A stretch of 64,000 bases of DNA from Allomyces arbusculus (GCA_027604705.1 JADHYV010000009.1:124001-188000), one strand, 5' to 3'. Positions 43,626 through 55,840 are shown, counted from the stretch's first letter. A program made the numbers and translations. Notes: generated from the sequence alone by a model not told the origin.

Positions 43626-45267
43626 ATGGACCCAGCGCCGCCTAACACCGACGCCCGCCCCGCCTCGACGCCCGTGCCGCCGCTGGCCCAACGCCGCTCG
43701 GCCAAGGCCTTCGCCAGCGCGCCGCCCGTGATCGCGACCGACCTGCCCTACCGCGCCGGCCGCCAAGTCGACCCGCCGCTGCCGACCCCGCCCATGTCCT
43801 CGTCGACCTCGCCGCGGTCCTCGCCGACGGGCACGCCCGGGTCCTCGCCGCCTGCCAGCCGCCCGTCAAGCCCGCAGTGGGCCGGCTTTTCCGCATCGGC
43901 GACGGCGGTGCCGCGGTCCCCACCACGGTCGCCGCGCCTGCCGCCGGGCGCCGCGATGCGTCCGCGGTCGGCCTACTTTACGAGCTCGTCGTCGTCGTCG
44001 TCCTCGGCGCCGTCCTCGCCAACGGTCTCGCGCGCAACGACCCCGCCCGGGTCCCGACCGCCGTCGCCTCCCCTGTCCCCGCCACGCGCACCGCGTCGCG
44101 CCTCCTCGTCCGCGTCTACCGCGGCCGCGGACCCCGACCAGGTCATTGATGCGATTCTGCGCGCCACGTCGTACTATGCGGCGCTTGGTGTCCCACGGAC
44201 CGCGACCACCGCCGAGATTCGGCGCGCCTACTTGGACGTATGTTTGTTCATTCGTTCACATTGGCATTGCCACAGAATGCGGGGCGAAGGGTGGGACAAG
44301 GCGCGGAGAGCTATCACCTCCACGTTCCCTATCACCAACGGGACCCAGGACCACCTGCGCGCCCGCGCGTGCCCTCGTTCATTCGCCCATGCGCGCAATT
44401 TCCGAAGCTCACATTACGTTGCACGTTTTGGTTCCGCGTCGCATTTAGAAATCGCGCTACTGCCACCCAGACAAGCACGCCGACCGCCCGCGCGCGACCG
44501 AGGCGTTCCAGAAACTCATTTCGGCCTACTCCACGCTCAAGCAGACGAGCACGCGCGCCGCCTACGACATTGCCGGAGATCGTGCTGCCGCCGCCGCCGC
44601 CGCCGCCGCAGGCGGTACTGGCACCGCCACCGGTGGTGACGCGTCGCTCGACCAAGTTCTCGTGCAGCTCTGGTTCGAGTTTCTCGACGGCCACTTTGAC
44701 AACCTGCTCTTGCTCGCCGATATGGTCGCGCGCGCGCCCTACCCGGCGCCCGTCGCTACGGCCGCCGCGGCGTTCCCGCCATTCTCGCGCGACCGCGTCG
44801 AAGCGTTGCTCGTGCAAGTGCGCGACGTGTTGCTTACGACGCAGCATTGCCTCGATGCGGCGAGGCCCGCGCTCGACGAGGCCGTACAGATGCACGCGAA
44901 CCTCGCGGCCTTGTCGTACTTGGATGTCCTGGGCCGGTCACGGCAGTCGCTTAGGTTACTGCGGACGCTGCTGACGGTGCCGATTACCGTGCACACGGCG
45001 GCCGGTGGAGCAGTGTTGCCGCTCTGGGCGGTCGCGATCCTGCAGGCGCTCGTGGCCGCCGTCGACCGTGTCGAGGCCGGCGCGGCGGCCGCGGGGAACG
45101 TGATTCCGGCGAGTAAGGCCGCCGCGGTGAATGCCGTCCGGTCGGTGTTTTTGAATACGGCGGGACGCGCCGGGTGGTGGTGGTGGGGTGGACATGACCG
45201 GGGGAAGGGAGACGCGAATGTCGCGCTGGTCGCGGCGGCCGCAGAAGAGGTGGTCGATGGGGTATGA
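43626..45267 (+). CDS. J-domain protein with long disordered N-terminus
   Basis: Exons 43626-44237 and 44449-45267 give 476 residues from the ATG at 43626 (an upstream in-frame ATG at 43449 is possible). Residues 1-180 are Pro/Ser/Thr-rich and disordered. The J domain follows: YYAALGVPRTATTAEIRRAYLD | KSRYCHPDKHADRP, AFQKLISAYSTLK, TRAAYDIAG. The HPD tripeptide required to stimulate Hsp70 ATPase is present, and the intron falls just before it (phase 0, closed by frame). The C-terminal 230 residues are Ala/Leu-rich and helical, with no zinc finger or DnaJ C-terminal barrels, so it is a class III (type C) J-protein of unknown client. A WWWWGG run occurs near the end. Confidence 0.72.
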
Positions 45268-45836
45268 CGATGAGCGTGCCGTCGTGTACTCTGGATGGAG
45301 AGAGGATGCCCGACGAGTCCTGTTGCTTTTGTTTTGTTCCCCTCCCATGACCATGGCTTGGGTTTTCTTGATTTCTTGATACATACCACCAACAAGGGCT
45401 CATTTTTGTCAATCATTATCTTGTGGTGCGCGCGCGCATGGCGACAACGAGCGCCTCGGCGGGCGGCAACTGGGCAACAACAACGACAAAGAGGCGACAA
45501 GAGCGACAAGATGGTGCAACCGTTGTCTCCCACTGCTGCAGTGCTGTCTCGCGCGATCGGCCGGCGCGGAAGCACGCTTGCTTCATCGCCTCGTGGTTTT
45601 GCGCTCATTTTCGAGGTCAGCTGGTCCGCATCTTCTCATCCATTTTCCCAGTCACCTTCTGCTCGCATCTTTGTATATTAACCTTGGCCCAAGCCGGCAA
45701 GTAGTACGCCATCGGCGCTGCGGTTCCGGTCCGGCGCCCACCCATATATATCCGCGGTAGTGCAGCGCAGGACGGTCCATCCTCCCCAACCATCGGTTCA
45801 CCAACGTTCGCACCTGCGCCCGCCGCTGCTCTCGAA
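45268..45836. other. Intergenic with promoter of the F-box gene
   Basis: No gene. A TATATA at 45745-45750, 92 bp before the F-box ATG, is a good core promoter candidate. Confidence 0.55.
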
Positions 45837-47359
45837 ATGCTCCCGCAACTGCTCACCGCTGCAAGCGCGCCGTCGTCTCTCGACCCGACCCCACCGCACT
45901 TCGACCGGCGCCTTTCTTGCCCGCGGTCCGAGCCCGGCACGCCACCGCCGACCCTTCCCGCAACCCCGGCTCGCAACGGCCCGCTCACGCTTGACGCTCT
46001 CCCACTCGAAATCCTCGGCCATGTCATGGAGCACTTGACGGCGGGCCAGCGCGGCCGTGTGCGCGGCGTGTGCCGGCGGTTCGATGACGCCGTCACGCAC
46101 GGCGGGATCGCTGTTTGGCGTCGTACCGAGCTAGTATTCCGCGACGACTGGAAGTATGCGGTGCCGCGTGCCGTGAATGTCGTTCGCAAGCATGCGGCGG
46201 ATATCCGGTTGCTGACGCTCACGATGGTCCGCGACGATGTGGTCGAGGCGATTGTGCCACTGGTCGCGCCGTTTGTTGCGAGTACGGTTTTGTTCGATTG
46301 GACGGGTGATGGCACGCGTGATGGGGACTGGGTTGCTCACCGCATGTTCGGCCCCCCGTGTAGGTCTGCGGCTCCACGGCTGGCGCACTCTCTCGGACCA
46401 CGCATTCCACCCGGTGCACGACTGGGCCGAGAAGTCGCTCTTCCTCAACCCCAACCCGACCTCCGCCATCGAGCCGTACTTCCCGCGTCTTCGCTCGTTC
46501 GAACTCGTCGACGCGCAGGGGTGGTACTCGGCCATTGGTTCCCGCACTGTCGCCTCTGTCACCTCGGCCTCCCCGCGCCTCGAACGGCTTGTCGTCTGGT
46601 GCAACTCGTTGATTGACCCGTACGCGACGCGTGCCGCCGCGCGCGCCTGCCCAAATATGCACACGCTCGCGCTCTCGTCGTTCCAGCTGCACCATGACGC
46701 GGATTTGGCCGTACTCGTCCACGCGTGGCCGAAATTGAAGTACTTGCAGTTGTCGCATGCGGCGCGGTTGTCGGATGCGGCGTGGGTGGCCGCCGCGCAC
46801 CATGGGCCGCTCGGGCCGCCGAGGGAACTCGAAGTGATTGCGGTGCATGGGATGCCGGCGCCGTCCGAGGCGGATGAGGGGGTGGAAGAAGGGACAGCGC
46901 ATTTAGGCGCGACGAAAGTCGGTCTGCGCGCGATGGCCGCCGTGTGTCCGAAGTTGACGACGGTGAAAGTGTTCGATTGTCCCGGTGTTGCGGCGCTTGG
47001 AGCTCTGGATCCGGTTCGTGTTTTGACGCCCATGATTGCGATGCGTCGGTGCACACAGACTGACGTTGACCGTACTCTGATAGTTCGGCTTCGAATCCGT
47101 CGCGTCGACGCCCGCCATCCAGTACGAGCCGTGCTTCCATGTGAATATCGCATTCGGATACACGCGGTCGCGCACGACCTCGTCGACAGTCGCCGCCGCT
47201 ATGAGCCCGTATACTATGCAGTCGGGCGGCGTCGTCACGTCCGCCGAACAGGGCGCGCTCACGGTCGCGACTGACGTGGCCAACCTGGCTGCGGCTGCCG
47301 GGATGTTGTCGTCGTCGACGGCGAGCCTGTCGCCGACGACGCTCGTGATTCCGGTGTAG
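45837..47359 (+). CDS. F-box protein with LRR-like C-terminal region
   Basis: Exons 45837-46305, 46364-47013, 47084-47359 give 464 residues. After a Pro-rich leader, residues 48-90 carry an F-box pattern: LTLDALPLEILGHVMEHLTA, then RGRVRGVCRRFDDAV. Downstream come leucine-rich-like segments: ADIRLLTLTMV, LRSFELVDAQGW, LERLVVWCNSLIDPYATRA, MHTLALSSFQLH, LKYLQLSHAARLSDAAW, LTTVKVFDCPG. Likely an SCF substrate adaptor. Different from the single-exon F-box/LRR family elsewhere in the window in intron content, in divergence and in having a tidier F-box. The third exon is chosen because it alone continues with an ordered sequence (FGFESVASTPAIQYEPCFHV). Confidence 0.68.
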
Positions 47360-48312
47360 AGCCGATTGCGTTGCTCGCTCGTCTTATTGGTTTCCATTTC
47401 GCTCGCGCGCACCCATGCATTCTTTGCACACATGTTCCCGCGTCACTCTCTCCACCCTGCCTTCACATTTTTTCCGCGCCGGGTGCGGGGGCGGACGCGT
47501 TGCTCGCATCCCCGCGGCGCTGCGCGTCAACCATGCTCTGTTCCCTCCTTCCATTCATCCATTTACGTTCCTTTGTCTCCTTCCATACCTTTATCCGTTG
47601 GCTGTTCGTTCTATTTTCGCACCTCGTCCATTCCTGTACCTTGCACCCGTTCCTGCACGCAAATCGGCATGAAATTCATGGCAAACCGCGATTTATTTCA
47701 TTTTCCCTTTTGTTGGCATGTGCCGCCCCGGTGTTCGTGCAAATGGCGTGTCAGATGCAACGAACTTGGCTGGGCTTCGCGTTGGTCCAAACTCGATATG
47801 CGAGCTGCCGAAGGGCACCAGCGCGTCGCGCACCATCACCAAAGTCGGCTCGCGCACTCAGCGTGTGCGTCCGCCGCTGCAAAGCCGGCAGACCGGCGGG
47901 ACGCACGACGCGACGCGATGCAACACTCGCCAGCAGCAAGCGAGCTGGGAGGCGGCACACACACCATTTCCAACACACCAGAGCAATCGAAGCGCAAAAA
48001 AAAAAAAAACAAAACGAGAAGAGGAAGAACAAGGGAGCGGCGGGTGCGGCTAGGGCGCGAACAAACGCAAGCACGGTCCGGTATCAATGAACGTCGAGGG
48101 AAAAGGGGGGTGGGGTGGGGTAATTCATGCAAGCACAGCCGGGGGTTCGAGGCACGCGCGCGCAACAGCGGCGGCGGCGGCGGCGGCGGCGTCGCGCCGT
48201 TGCCCCAACCTCGCCGAGCCTTTCTGGGGCCGAAATGTCCGCGGCGGCCCAAGGCGGATGGGACCGGATCGGATGCGACGCGGCGCGACGCGGCGCGCGC
48301 GACCACGACGCT
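47360..48312. other. Intergenic, no gene supported
   Basis: Several long ORFs cross this GC-rich stretch (the largest 403 codons, 47366-48577 on the + strand), but they have no domain, are low complexity and run antisense into the next gene. An A12 tract lies at 47997-48009 and a CGG/GGC trinucleotide run at 48167-48190. Confidence 0.45.
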
Positions 48313-48915
48313 CTACGACACTTGCGCAAGTACCGTGCGCGCGAGCGCGTCCGGGTGCGGCCCCGTCGTCCCCGTTGCCGCCGACGTCGCCGTCCCAGTA
48401 CCCCCGGCCGACGCGTGCCGCGACCGCGCCTCCACCGCGTCACTCGCCGCCGACGGGACCGACGGCGGCGACGTCCGCGCGCGTCCCCTGCGCAAGACCG
48501 CAACGACCCACGCGTGCGCCATGACGACCGTGGCAGTCGACCACTTGAGCGCCTTGAGCCGCGCCGACTCGTGGTAGGGTTTTGGTGCTGCAACCGCCGC
48601 GTGTAATTGCGCGACGGCGATGGTGACCAAGTAGGGCGCGGTGATGGCCGCGGCCGCGCACGCGGTTGTGAGCGCCGCGGCGGAGACGGTCAGGATCACG
48701 CACGCGGCCGTCGAGAATTCGAGCGCGAGGAAGACGGCGTGGAGGAAGGCGCAGGAGAGAGTGCCGGTCCGGGAACGGGAGGGAGGTGGGGAGACGGCCG
48801 AGCCGGGCGCGGTTTGGTCGACGACATCGTCGTTGAGCGCGTCTGGGCGTGCGATGCATTTTTCGAGCGCCGTCGTGAGCGCAGCAGACGAGGAGAGCTT
48901 GTCGAGCGTCGTCAT
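48313..48915 (-). CDS. Small hypothetical membrane protein, 200 residues
   Basis: Single exon on the minus strand, starting at MTTLDKLSSSAALT (ATG at 48915), 190 bp downstream of a TATA-like AAATAAAT (49101-49108). Two or three hydrophobic segments: LSCAFLHAVFLALEFSTAAC, VILTVSAAALTTACAAAAIT and, after a basic stretch, WSTATVVMAHAWVVAV. The C-terminal 60 residues are Ser/Ala/Thr-rich. The frame stays open further upstream to 49305, but that part is low complexity and overlaps the promoter. No family recognised. The hydrophobic profile and promoter support a gene, but not strongly. Confidence 0.45.
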   Translation of the reverse strand: MTTLDKLSSSAALTTALEKCIARPDALNDDVVDQTAPGSAVSPPPSRSRTGTLSCAFLHAVFLALEFSTAACVILTVSAAALTTACAAAAITAPYLVTIAVAQLHAAVAAPKPYHESARLKALKWSTATVVMAHAWVVAVLRRGRARTSPPSVPSAASDAVEARSRHASAGGTGTATSAATGTTGPHPDALARTVLAQVS

Positions 48916-49824
48916 GGCGCGCGTCGTGGTTTGCGCAAAAAAGAGCTCGAGCGAGAAGAGGGACGAGTAATCGCGGGTCGCGGCAGCAGCGGTCGCGACG
49001 GGTCGGCGAGCATGCGACGACAGAGTACTTGGCGGAGTCGAACTGGCAGCGCGTGCGGGTGCGTGGGCCGATCGTGACAGGGGCGAGGGTGGTGGCGCGT
49101 ATTTATTTGAGGACCGTCGAGCGCTTGCACACGAGTGGGCGCGTCCGCTATGGATCCACTTGTCGCTTGCGTGCGAACGTGCGTTGGCCGATAGGAATGC
49201 TGGGGCAAATCGCGCTTGTTGGTGCCGGTGCAGGGCAGGTGATGGCGGGTAATCGCTGGTGCAGCGCGACACAAGGGCCGCGCGCGAGCGGGGATAGGAA
49301 CGCAAGTCGGATCACACAACGAGAGGGGAGCGAGCGCGCCCGCCAGTGGTTGGAACTCCACTTCTTTCGTTGATCGTTACACGGAAGGTCGGCTGGCGCC
49401 GTTGGCCGCAACCGTTGCCGCTGCTGCGCGGTGTGTGTTTTGCGCCAAGTCGTGCACACACCGCGTTGTCGAGTCGAATCGTGTCGAATCGTGTCGTTTT
49501 CCTGCACGTTCCCGTGCCGATGCTTCGCCGGCAGCGTGCTCCCGCTGTCGCTTCGACGCATGTCCCCTCGTCGTTTGCGAGCGCTCTGGCGTGAGAAGCG
49601 CGCCATGTCGCACCATGCCTGCGCTCGTGCGTCGTTGCCCGTCCATATTAATATCTCAAAATTCCAATGCATTGACCTGCTTGCCCTTCAGAGCCGAGAA
49701 GGAAGCACCGCTCTCCTGCAACGAGGTCAAGCGTGGGAGACCTGCTGCACACGTGACCGCGTTGCGCTCGGACGGCCTCCCCTCCCTCACGCCTGCCCTC
49801 ACTCTCCACAAGCCTCCCACGCCA
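48916..49824. other. Intergenic, no gene seen
   Basis: Promoter of the 200-aa protein and the 3' flank of the intersectin-like gene. Long + strand ORFs (49402-50487) are antisense to that gene and carry no motif. Confidence 0.5.
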
Positions 49825-52800
49825 TCACAACCGCCGCGTGCGGCCCGACGAACTCCGCCCGCGGGACCCCGTCCCGGCGGCGCTCACCGGCGCGAGCCCC
49901 GTCGACTGGCTCGTCGAGCTGCGGTACTGCACGCGCACGCGCACCGCCGGCACGATCCCGCCCGAGGCCGGCCCATTCTGCAGCGGCAAGTCCTGCACCG
50001 TCTCCTGGTTGCCGAAATACTCGAGAATGTGCAGCGGCATCTCGGCGGTCCCGAGGTAATCCTCTTGCGAAAACTTGTCGTAGGCATTGAAGACCACGAG
50101 CCGCAACGTGTCGTCGAGCGACTGCACCGAAAACATGAGCGGCTCGTTCCAAGCCGGGTGCGCTGTCGCGTTCTTGACGGTGCGCGTGCGCTGCGCCGGT
50201 TGGCCGGGGACCGTGACCTCGCAGAGCAGGTTGAGTCGTGCCGCGGCGAGCGCGTCAGCGACCACGTTCAGGTGCAGACCCTCGACAACTACGACGCGCA
50301 GGGTGCCGAGAATCGGGCGTGCCGCAAGCGCCGCGGCCGAGGCCCCACCCGCGGTGACCGCTTGCTGCACGGCGGCGATCGCCGCGTCGATTTTGTTGGC
50401 CCAATTGTTCCGCGTCGACTGGCTCGCACACCGCAGAGTGATCACCGGGTTCGCACCGGCTGCATCGTGCATGTTGTGCAGGATTAGCGAGAAGATCGCT
50501 GGGCGCGAGTGGTCGCGCTCGACGCGCACTTCACTGAGCAGGATCGGCGGGCGGTAGAGTGCGAAGGGCAGGCCACGTTCGGACCGCCGTTCTTCGGTGA
50601 GCAATATCAGGTCGTTGAACAGGTACGCGTACAGTCGACGCCCAGACTTGGCCTTGGCCAGCTCGCCCTCGAGGATAAAGTGCCGCTTGCCAATGGTACG
50701 CGTCGGGCTTGCCAAGTCGAGCACCTGTTGGACAGCACATCGCATCAGCATCGATTCCGATCCGAACGTTCGAAACCAGAAATGATACGCACCGTGTCGC
50801 CATACCGCAAATCGACCTTGCCCACAATTTCGGCAAACACGGTCCGGTCCTCGTCGTCGCGTGCGGCCTCGTTGGCCGCGTGCAAGTTGGCCTCGGCTGC
50901 GGCCAGCGCGGCCATCAAATCCTTATGGTCCGAGTGCGCTTCGGGCGTGTAATGCAACACCTGCTTGATGAGCAGCGGGTACCGCGTCATGCGCTGCATC
51001 GGCTTGAGCAGGTACGACCCGAGGTCCAAGCTGCGGCACCGCGGATCGGCCTGCGCGGTCTGCACAAACTCGGCCATGGCCGGCCGTGTCTGCATGAGTT
51101 CCGAGAGCCGCTCGATGCTGCGCTTTTGGCCGGCGCAGAAGGACATGTAGCACTTCATGCCTTGAATCTACGGGGCAGGATGTGAGAATGGTCAACAAAA
51201 AAGACCGTGCGGTATCAGGGAGAAACGTACGTGGTCCAGGATCAACCCACCGGGCGCCTCAATCAACCCATCGTCCTTCTCTTGCCGGAGCTCCAAGTCG
51301 CTCAAGAACGCGACATTCGTGACCAACAACTCTTCCCAGTTGCCAAACAGCGTCTTGACCGTAGCCTCGTGCCCGCCCGGCACGTCCGCGAGCGCCTCGC
51401 GCCCGCGTGCGCCCATCAGCGGCTGAATAAACAGGTCGGCCACCGTTTGCAAGTCGCGCACGTACGCCTGCTCGGTCACGATCAGCTCGAAAATTGCCTC
51501 TTGCCGCTTCTTCTCTTCGACACCGAGCGACGCCAGCAGCGACGGCTGCATTGTGCTCGACCAGGTCGTTGTGTGCGAGGCCACCGACTGCGTGCTGCGC
51601 TTGTGCCGCAACGACGGGACCGCAAGCCAGTCGGCGTGCGATGTATCATGCACAGCAGGGTGAGTGGAGGCAGAGACAGTCGGGGAGTTGGACGAGTCAG
51701 GCCACGCGCTCTGGATGGCGAACATCGGCGGACTGCGCATCGACCCGGCGTCCGAATCCGGCGCGGCAAACGGGTCCGGTGGGACCGACGAGGCCACGCT
51801 GGCTGGCCGGTTCGCGATTCCTACACACAAAGAAACTCCCATCAGCCACCTGGCATCGCCAAATTGAGCACCAGCAGAACGTAACGTACGCTCCAAGTAT
51901 GTCGCCGGCACGAGCCCGCTCCTCCCACTGTCATCCATGACCATCCACCACTCGGCATCCGCCGTATCGTCCACGACCGTCACCAACACGCCCTCCGCGA
52001 CCGACATTTCATCACCATGCTGTGCCTCGTAATCGTACAGCACCCGCGCGCGCCGCCCATCCCCATCGGCACTCTCCTTGACGACGTACGTCGCGGGAAC
52101 CCATCCGTCCTCGCCGCGCGTGTTTCGCGCATGCACCCATTCGCCCTCCTCTTCGAGAACGGTTAACCGCTCGCCCGCGCGACACGTCAAGTCGCCCGCC
52201 GACACGGCCGCGTAGTCGTACAGGACGCGCACGGCCGGCGGCGCAGTAGAGGTAGCGGGTTTCTCGTCAACAAACGCGTTCACGACGGTCGGCGACTCGG
52301 GCGTGAGCAGGTCAGCGAACGGATCCGCGACAGGGGTCAAGACCCTGACGGGCGTGGGTTTGGGCGGGTCGACGAGATCGAGCGCGTGAAAGCCGGGTAC
52401 CGCCGCTGACGCAGGAGCAGGAGCAGGAGCAGGTGGGGCCGTATCGTCGTCGCCGAACGGGTTTGGCGCGGCGACCGGCGGCTTAGAGCCGCCAGTGACG
52501 TGATCGTCGACGGCGCGCCCGCGACCGATGGTCGCAAAAGGGTTAAAATCGTCGGCAGGCGGGGCGGGGCTCGGCGGCTGGACCTGGATCGGGACGGTGG
52601 GTTGCACGGGCACGAACTGGATCGGTACAGCAGGAGGTGCGGGCGAGACGGTCGCGCGGCGCACCGGGAGTTGCGGCGGTGGTGGCGACTTGGATTTCGG
52701 TCGCGTTGGAAGCTGCGGAGCTAGTGGCGGCGGCGAGATCGGCGCCGCAGCCGATCGCGTGGGCACCGGGGGGTTGCCGAATGGGTTGAAGTCGGCCGGT

Positions 52801-54884
52801 GCCGTGGCGGGTGCCGGCGAGGGAATTATCGTTGGGCTTGGCACCGCCCACCGTTTGGGCGGTGACGCCAGCGTCGCCTTTGGCTGGGCTACGGGCGGGC
52901 CAAACAGCTTGCTCGCCAAGTCCTTGACGTTACCAGTACGCGCCTGTGGCAGGTCCAATGGCGCCGGGTCTGGCTTGGCCACGGGCGACACAGGAGCCGG
53001 GGTGTGCTTGGCGGCAGGCGCCCACTTGGACACCGGTGCCGGTTTCTCGACGGGTGGCGGCGCAGAGAATGGCGACGATGTGAACGCGGACGGGACCTGG
53101 ATCTGCTTCGCGGGGCCCGCGTATGCGGACGGAACCTGCACAGGCCGCGCCGATGCCGGCTTGTCGGCCGCTGATGACGGTTCCTGCCGGGCAAGCTCGA
53201 GCTGCTGGACGACGCGACCGACCCCTGCAGGTTGCGACCGGCTCGCGCCCTCGCGGAACTCGGCGGGCAGGTCGACGGGCACAAGCAGCGGTTCCATCTC
53301 CGTCAGCTTGGCTTCAAACTCGGCAACAATTGGTTCAGCAGCGCGCGGGTCAGTCATGCCCTCGAGCTTGATACGCAGCTCGGCAAGAACCAGCTTGAGC
53401 CGCTCGCGCTCGGCCTCAATGCGCCGCACTGCGTCCTGCTGCGCCGGCGTAAGCGTCGTGGAACTCGTCGACACGCCAGTCGACGACCCAACCCCAAGCG
53501 CGGCCATGCGCTGCGCGAGCATTTCGGCCGCCTTCTGCTTTCGCCGGTCAGCCTCGGACATGGTCACGGTCGCGGCCTTGGGCGCAGCGAGCAAGGCCGT
53601 CAAGTCGACCGACTCGGTCGCGACGGGCAGCGGCGGGTATTTGTGCCGCTTCTGGTCGCGGATGCGGAACACCGACAACTGCACGCCGTTCAACTGTTCC
53701 TGAACGGCCATGATTTGCGCGATCAGGTCGGTATTGGCCTTGGACGATGCCGCTTTGGGCGCAGCGGCCATATTCCGTTTCCGGTCAGCGTACTGCGCCC
53801 GCAAACTGCGCAAGACCGCTTGTAGATCGGTGATTTCGCGGTGCAGACGGCGCACGGCGACCGGGTCGTCGCCCGAAATACCTGCGGCAGCGGCCTCGGC
53901 GCGTTTCTGGTCGCGCTTGAGCCGCAGGAGCTCGCGCGACTGCGCGATGCGTCGTTGCAAGTCGGCTACGCGATGCGCGGACGTGGTCGATGCCGCGCGC
54001 GACCGCGGCGACGATGCGCCTGTCGTGGAAACAGATACGGCACCAGGACGACGCCGGTGCTTGGACACGTAACCCGCCGTGTCCGGGTCGTCGGTGCTCA
54101 CGGACCCGCGCGGCGAGGACAATGCCAGAATGGCTGACCGCGGTGCCGGCGTCGCCGAAATGGCCACAGCAAGTTCAGACGGGAGCGTGTCGGGAACGGG
54201 CCGACCAGAGCGAGCCACGGCAATCAGCTTCATGGCGACCGCAAACTCGTCCTGCGTGAGCGCGCCAGATCCGCGGATGTCGACGAGCGCCCAGATTTTG
54301 CCGAGAACCGGCCCAGGCAGTCCCGAACGCTGCATCACGTCGCGGCACTGGTCACCACCGACAAACCCCATCGCAAGCGGGTCGAGCGCCGTGTAAGCAG
54401 CGGCAAACTGCGCGCGATCATCTTGCGTGAGCGTCCACGGCGACACGGGCGCCGGGACGGGCGCCACCGACATAGATCCGACCGAGGAAGGCGTTGCGAC
54501 GCCCAGTTGAATGTTGAGCGACGCAATCTCGTTGCGAATATGCGGCGGGAGTGTGGCGGGGACCGCGCTGGGATGCTCGCGCGCGCGCTTGACGAGCGCC
54601 ATGGCCAGGCAGAATTCCGGGAACGTGAGGGAACCGGCGCGCGACGTATCGGCGAGGGTCCAGACGTGCGCGAGCACGTCGTTGGGCACGCCCGACTGAA
54701 CGAGAATCGCGCGAGCTTGGTCGGCACCGATTCGGCGGCCGTCGAGTCCCCGGGCTGCCGTGCGGAACAGGTGCGTGTAAGTTGGCCAGTCGGCGGGGGC
54801 CACGTAGGACGGCAGTGCCGGTAACGGGCCAGACGTTGGGCCCATGGACGTTGTCGACGTCGAGGGCACGCCGGTGTAGTTCAT
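49825..54884 (-). CDS. ITSN: Intersectin-like endocytic scaffold with EH, SH3, RhoGEF (DH-PH) and C2 domains
   Basis: Four exons (minus): 54884-51890, 51820-51231, 51167-50793, 50724-49825, giving 1619 residues. Domains in order: EH1 (about 32-125; YTHLFRTAARGLDGRRIGAD, VWTLADTSRAGSLTFPEF), EH2 (about 150-245; IWALVDIRGSGALTQDEF), coiled coils (about 300-370 and 480-560), a long Pro-rich region, two SH3 domains (about 880-935 and 942-997; RVLYDYAAVSAGDL and RVLYDYEAQHGDEM), a DH domain (about 1105-1300; ELIVTEQAYVRDLQTV, SYLLKPMQRMTRYPLLIKQV), a PH domain (about 1328-1430; RHFILEGELAKAK, YLFNDLILL) and C2 (about 1440-1560; LRVVVVEGLHLNVV). This is the layout of long intersectin, which links clathrin endocytosis to Cdc42 activation, but with two rather than five SH3 domains. 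Yeast Pan1 has the EH pair without DH-PH-C2. Confidence 0.9.
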
Positions 54885-55759
54885 GGTGGTTGGTGGAGCT
54901 CGAGAGTCGTGGATGCGGTCGGGAAAGGGTCGCGCTGCGCGTCAGATCGTCGGTCTGCACGCTGTGCGGGGAGTTGATGGCAGTGTTGCTCTTGGAGAAG
55001 ACACGTCGTCGTTGTCGGCGCGGCTGCCAGCTGCCATCACGATGGCGACGCCAAACGGCAAAAGGCTGGCGACTGACTTGGCCCTCGCTGTGTCCACGAC
55101 CACCTCGGGCCGCTTCAGTGCTGTGCCAGACGTATTACACCACTGATCAACCCAGCACATTCCCCGCTAAGCTGCGACACGTCCACGAGCACTACCTCGC
55201 GCAACGCGCGCGCCTGGTTATGAAAGGCCGCGGCCAAGCACAGCACATGGCATCCCCCAACGCTTGGTTGGCTTTGGCGGATTTGAAAAAAATGAAGCGG
55301 GGCGAGAAAGAAAGAGGGCTCTGTGGCCTCGAGAGTCTGGTGGAGAAAAAAATGGAAGAGCGGAAGGAGGGGAAGAGAGAGAAGCAGGGATCGGCAAAAC
55401 CCCCGACAGCGCGGCACGCACAAACAGGACGCACAAACGAGGACAACTAGTAGACGTGGATGGCCACGACGACGACGGCCTTGGCCACGAGCGGCACCAA
55501 CCTTGTCCAGCATGTGGTCAAAGCAAGCCGGCCATGACGTCGAGCAGGACGCGCTTGGAGACCGAGGACCTAGCCCACAACCTGGCGGCCCGGGGGGGGG
55601 GGGGGGCGGGCGGCGGGCCGGGGCGGGGGGGCAGGGGGGCGGAGGGGGCCCGGCGGCGGGNNNNNNNNNNGGCAAAATCACGCGGCCCTTCTCGCGTTCA
55701 TGCCCGCGTTGGGTCACGCGGCCCCCCCCCCAAAAAACCCCCCCCCCCCCCCCCCCCCC
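54885..55759. other. Gene-poor stretch with sequencing gap and homopolymers
   Basis: A 10-base N gap at 55661-55670 is flanked by long G runs (55595-55660) and by C runs (55723-55759). The reads here are unreliable. A minus-strand segment near 55505-55560 (RVLLDVMAGLL then stop) may be the end of the exon described at 55760-55840, but the gap prevents a model. Confidence 0.6.
55661..55670. other. Assembly gap (10 N)
   Basis: Ten N bases; the true length is unknown. It sits between poly-G and poly-C tracts, which are typical places for sequencing drop-out. Confidence 0.98.
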
Positions 55760-55840
55760 TGCACCAGCTTCGATCCCACGACGACCTTGGTCTGCGCGAC
55801 AATCCCCGTCAACTCGTCGATCGACTTGTTCTTGCCCTTG
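55760..55840 (-). CDS. Probable partial exon of an unidentified gene beside the gap
   Basis: After a possible acceptor (GGGCAG), the minus strand reads KGKNKSIDELTGIVAQTKVV then VGSKLVQ before running into the poly-G/C tract. The residue composition and codon use are those of a real exon. The rest of the gene is lost in the gap region or lies in short unrecognised exons. I cannot name the family. Confidence 0.3.

Noticed and set aside
48140-48200. GGGTTCGAGGC string and GCGG repeats as possible RNA gene
   Set aside because: No cloverleaf partner sequence; simple trinucleotide repeat.
47366-48577. 403-codon + strand ORF
   Set aside because: Low complexity, crosses an A12 tract and lies antisense to the 200-aa membrane protein; open only because stop codons are rare in GC-rich DNA.
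52528-53703. 391-codon + strand ORF
   Set aside because: Antisense to the Pro-rich region of the intersectin-like gene; Gly/Ala-rich shadow.
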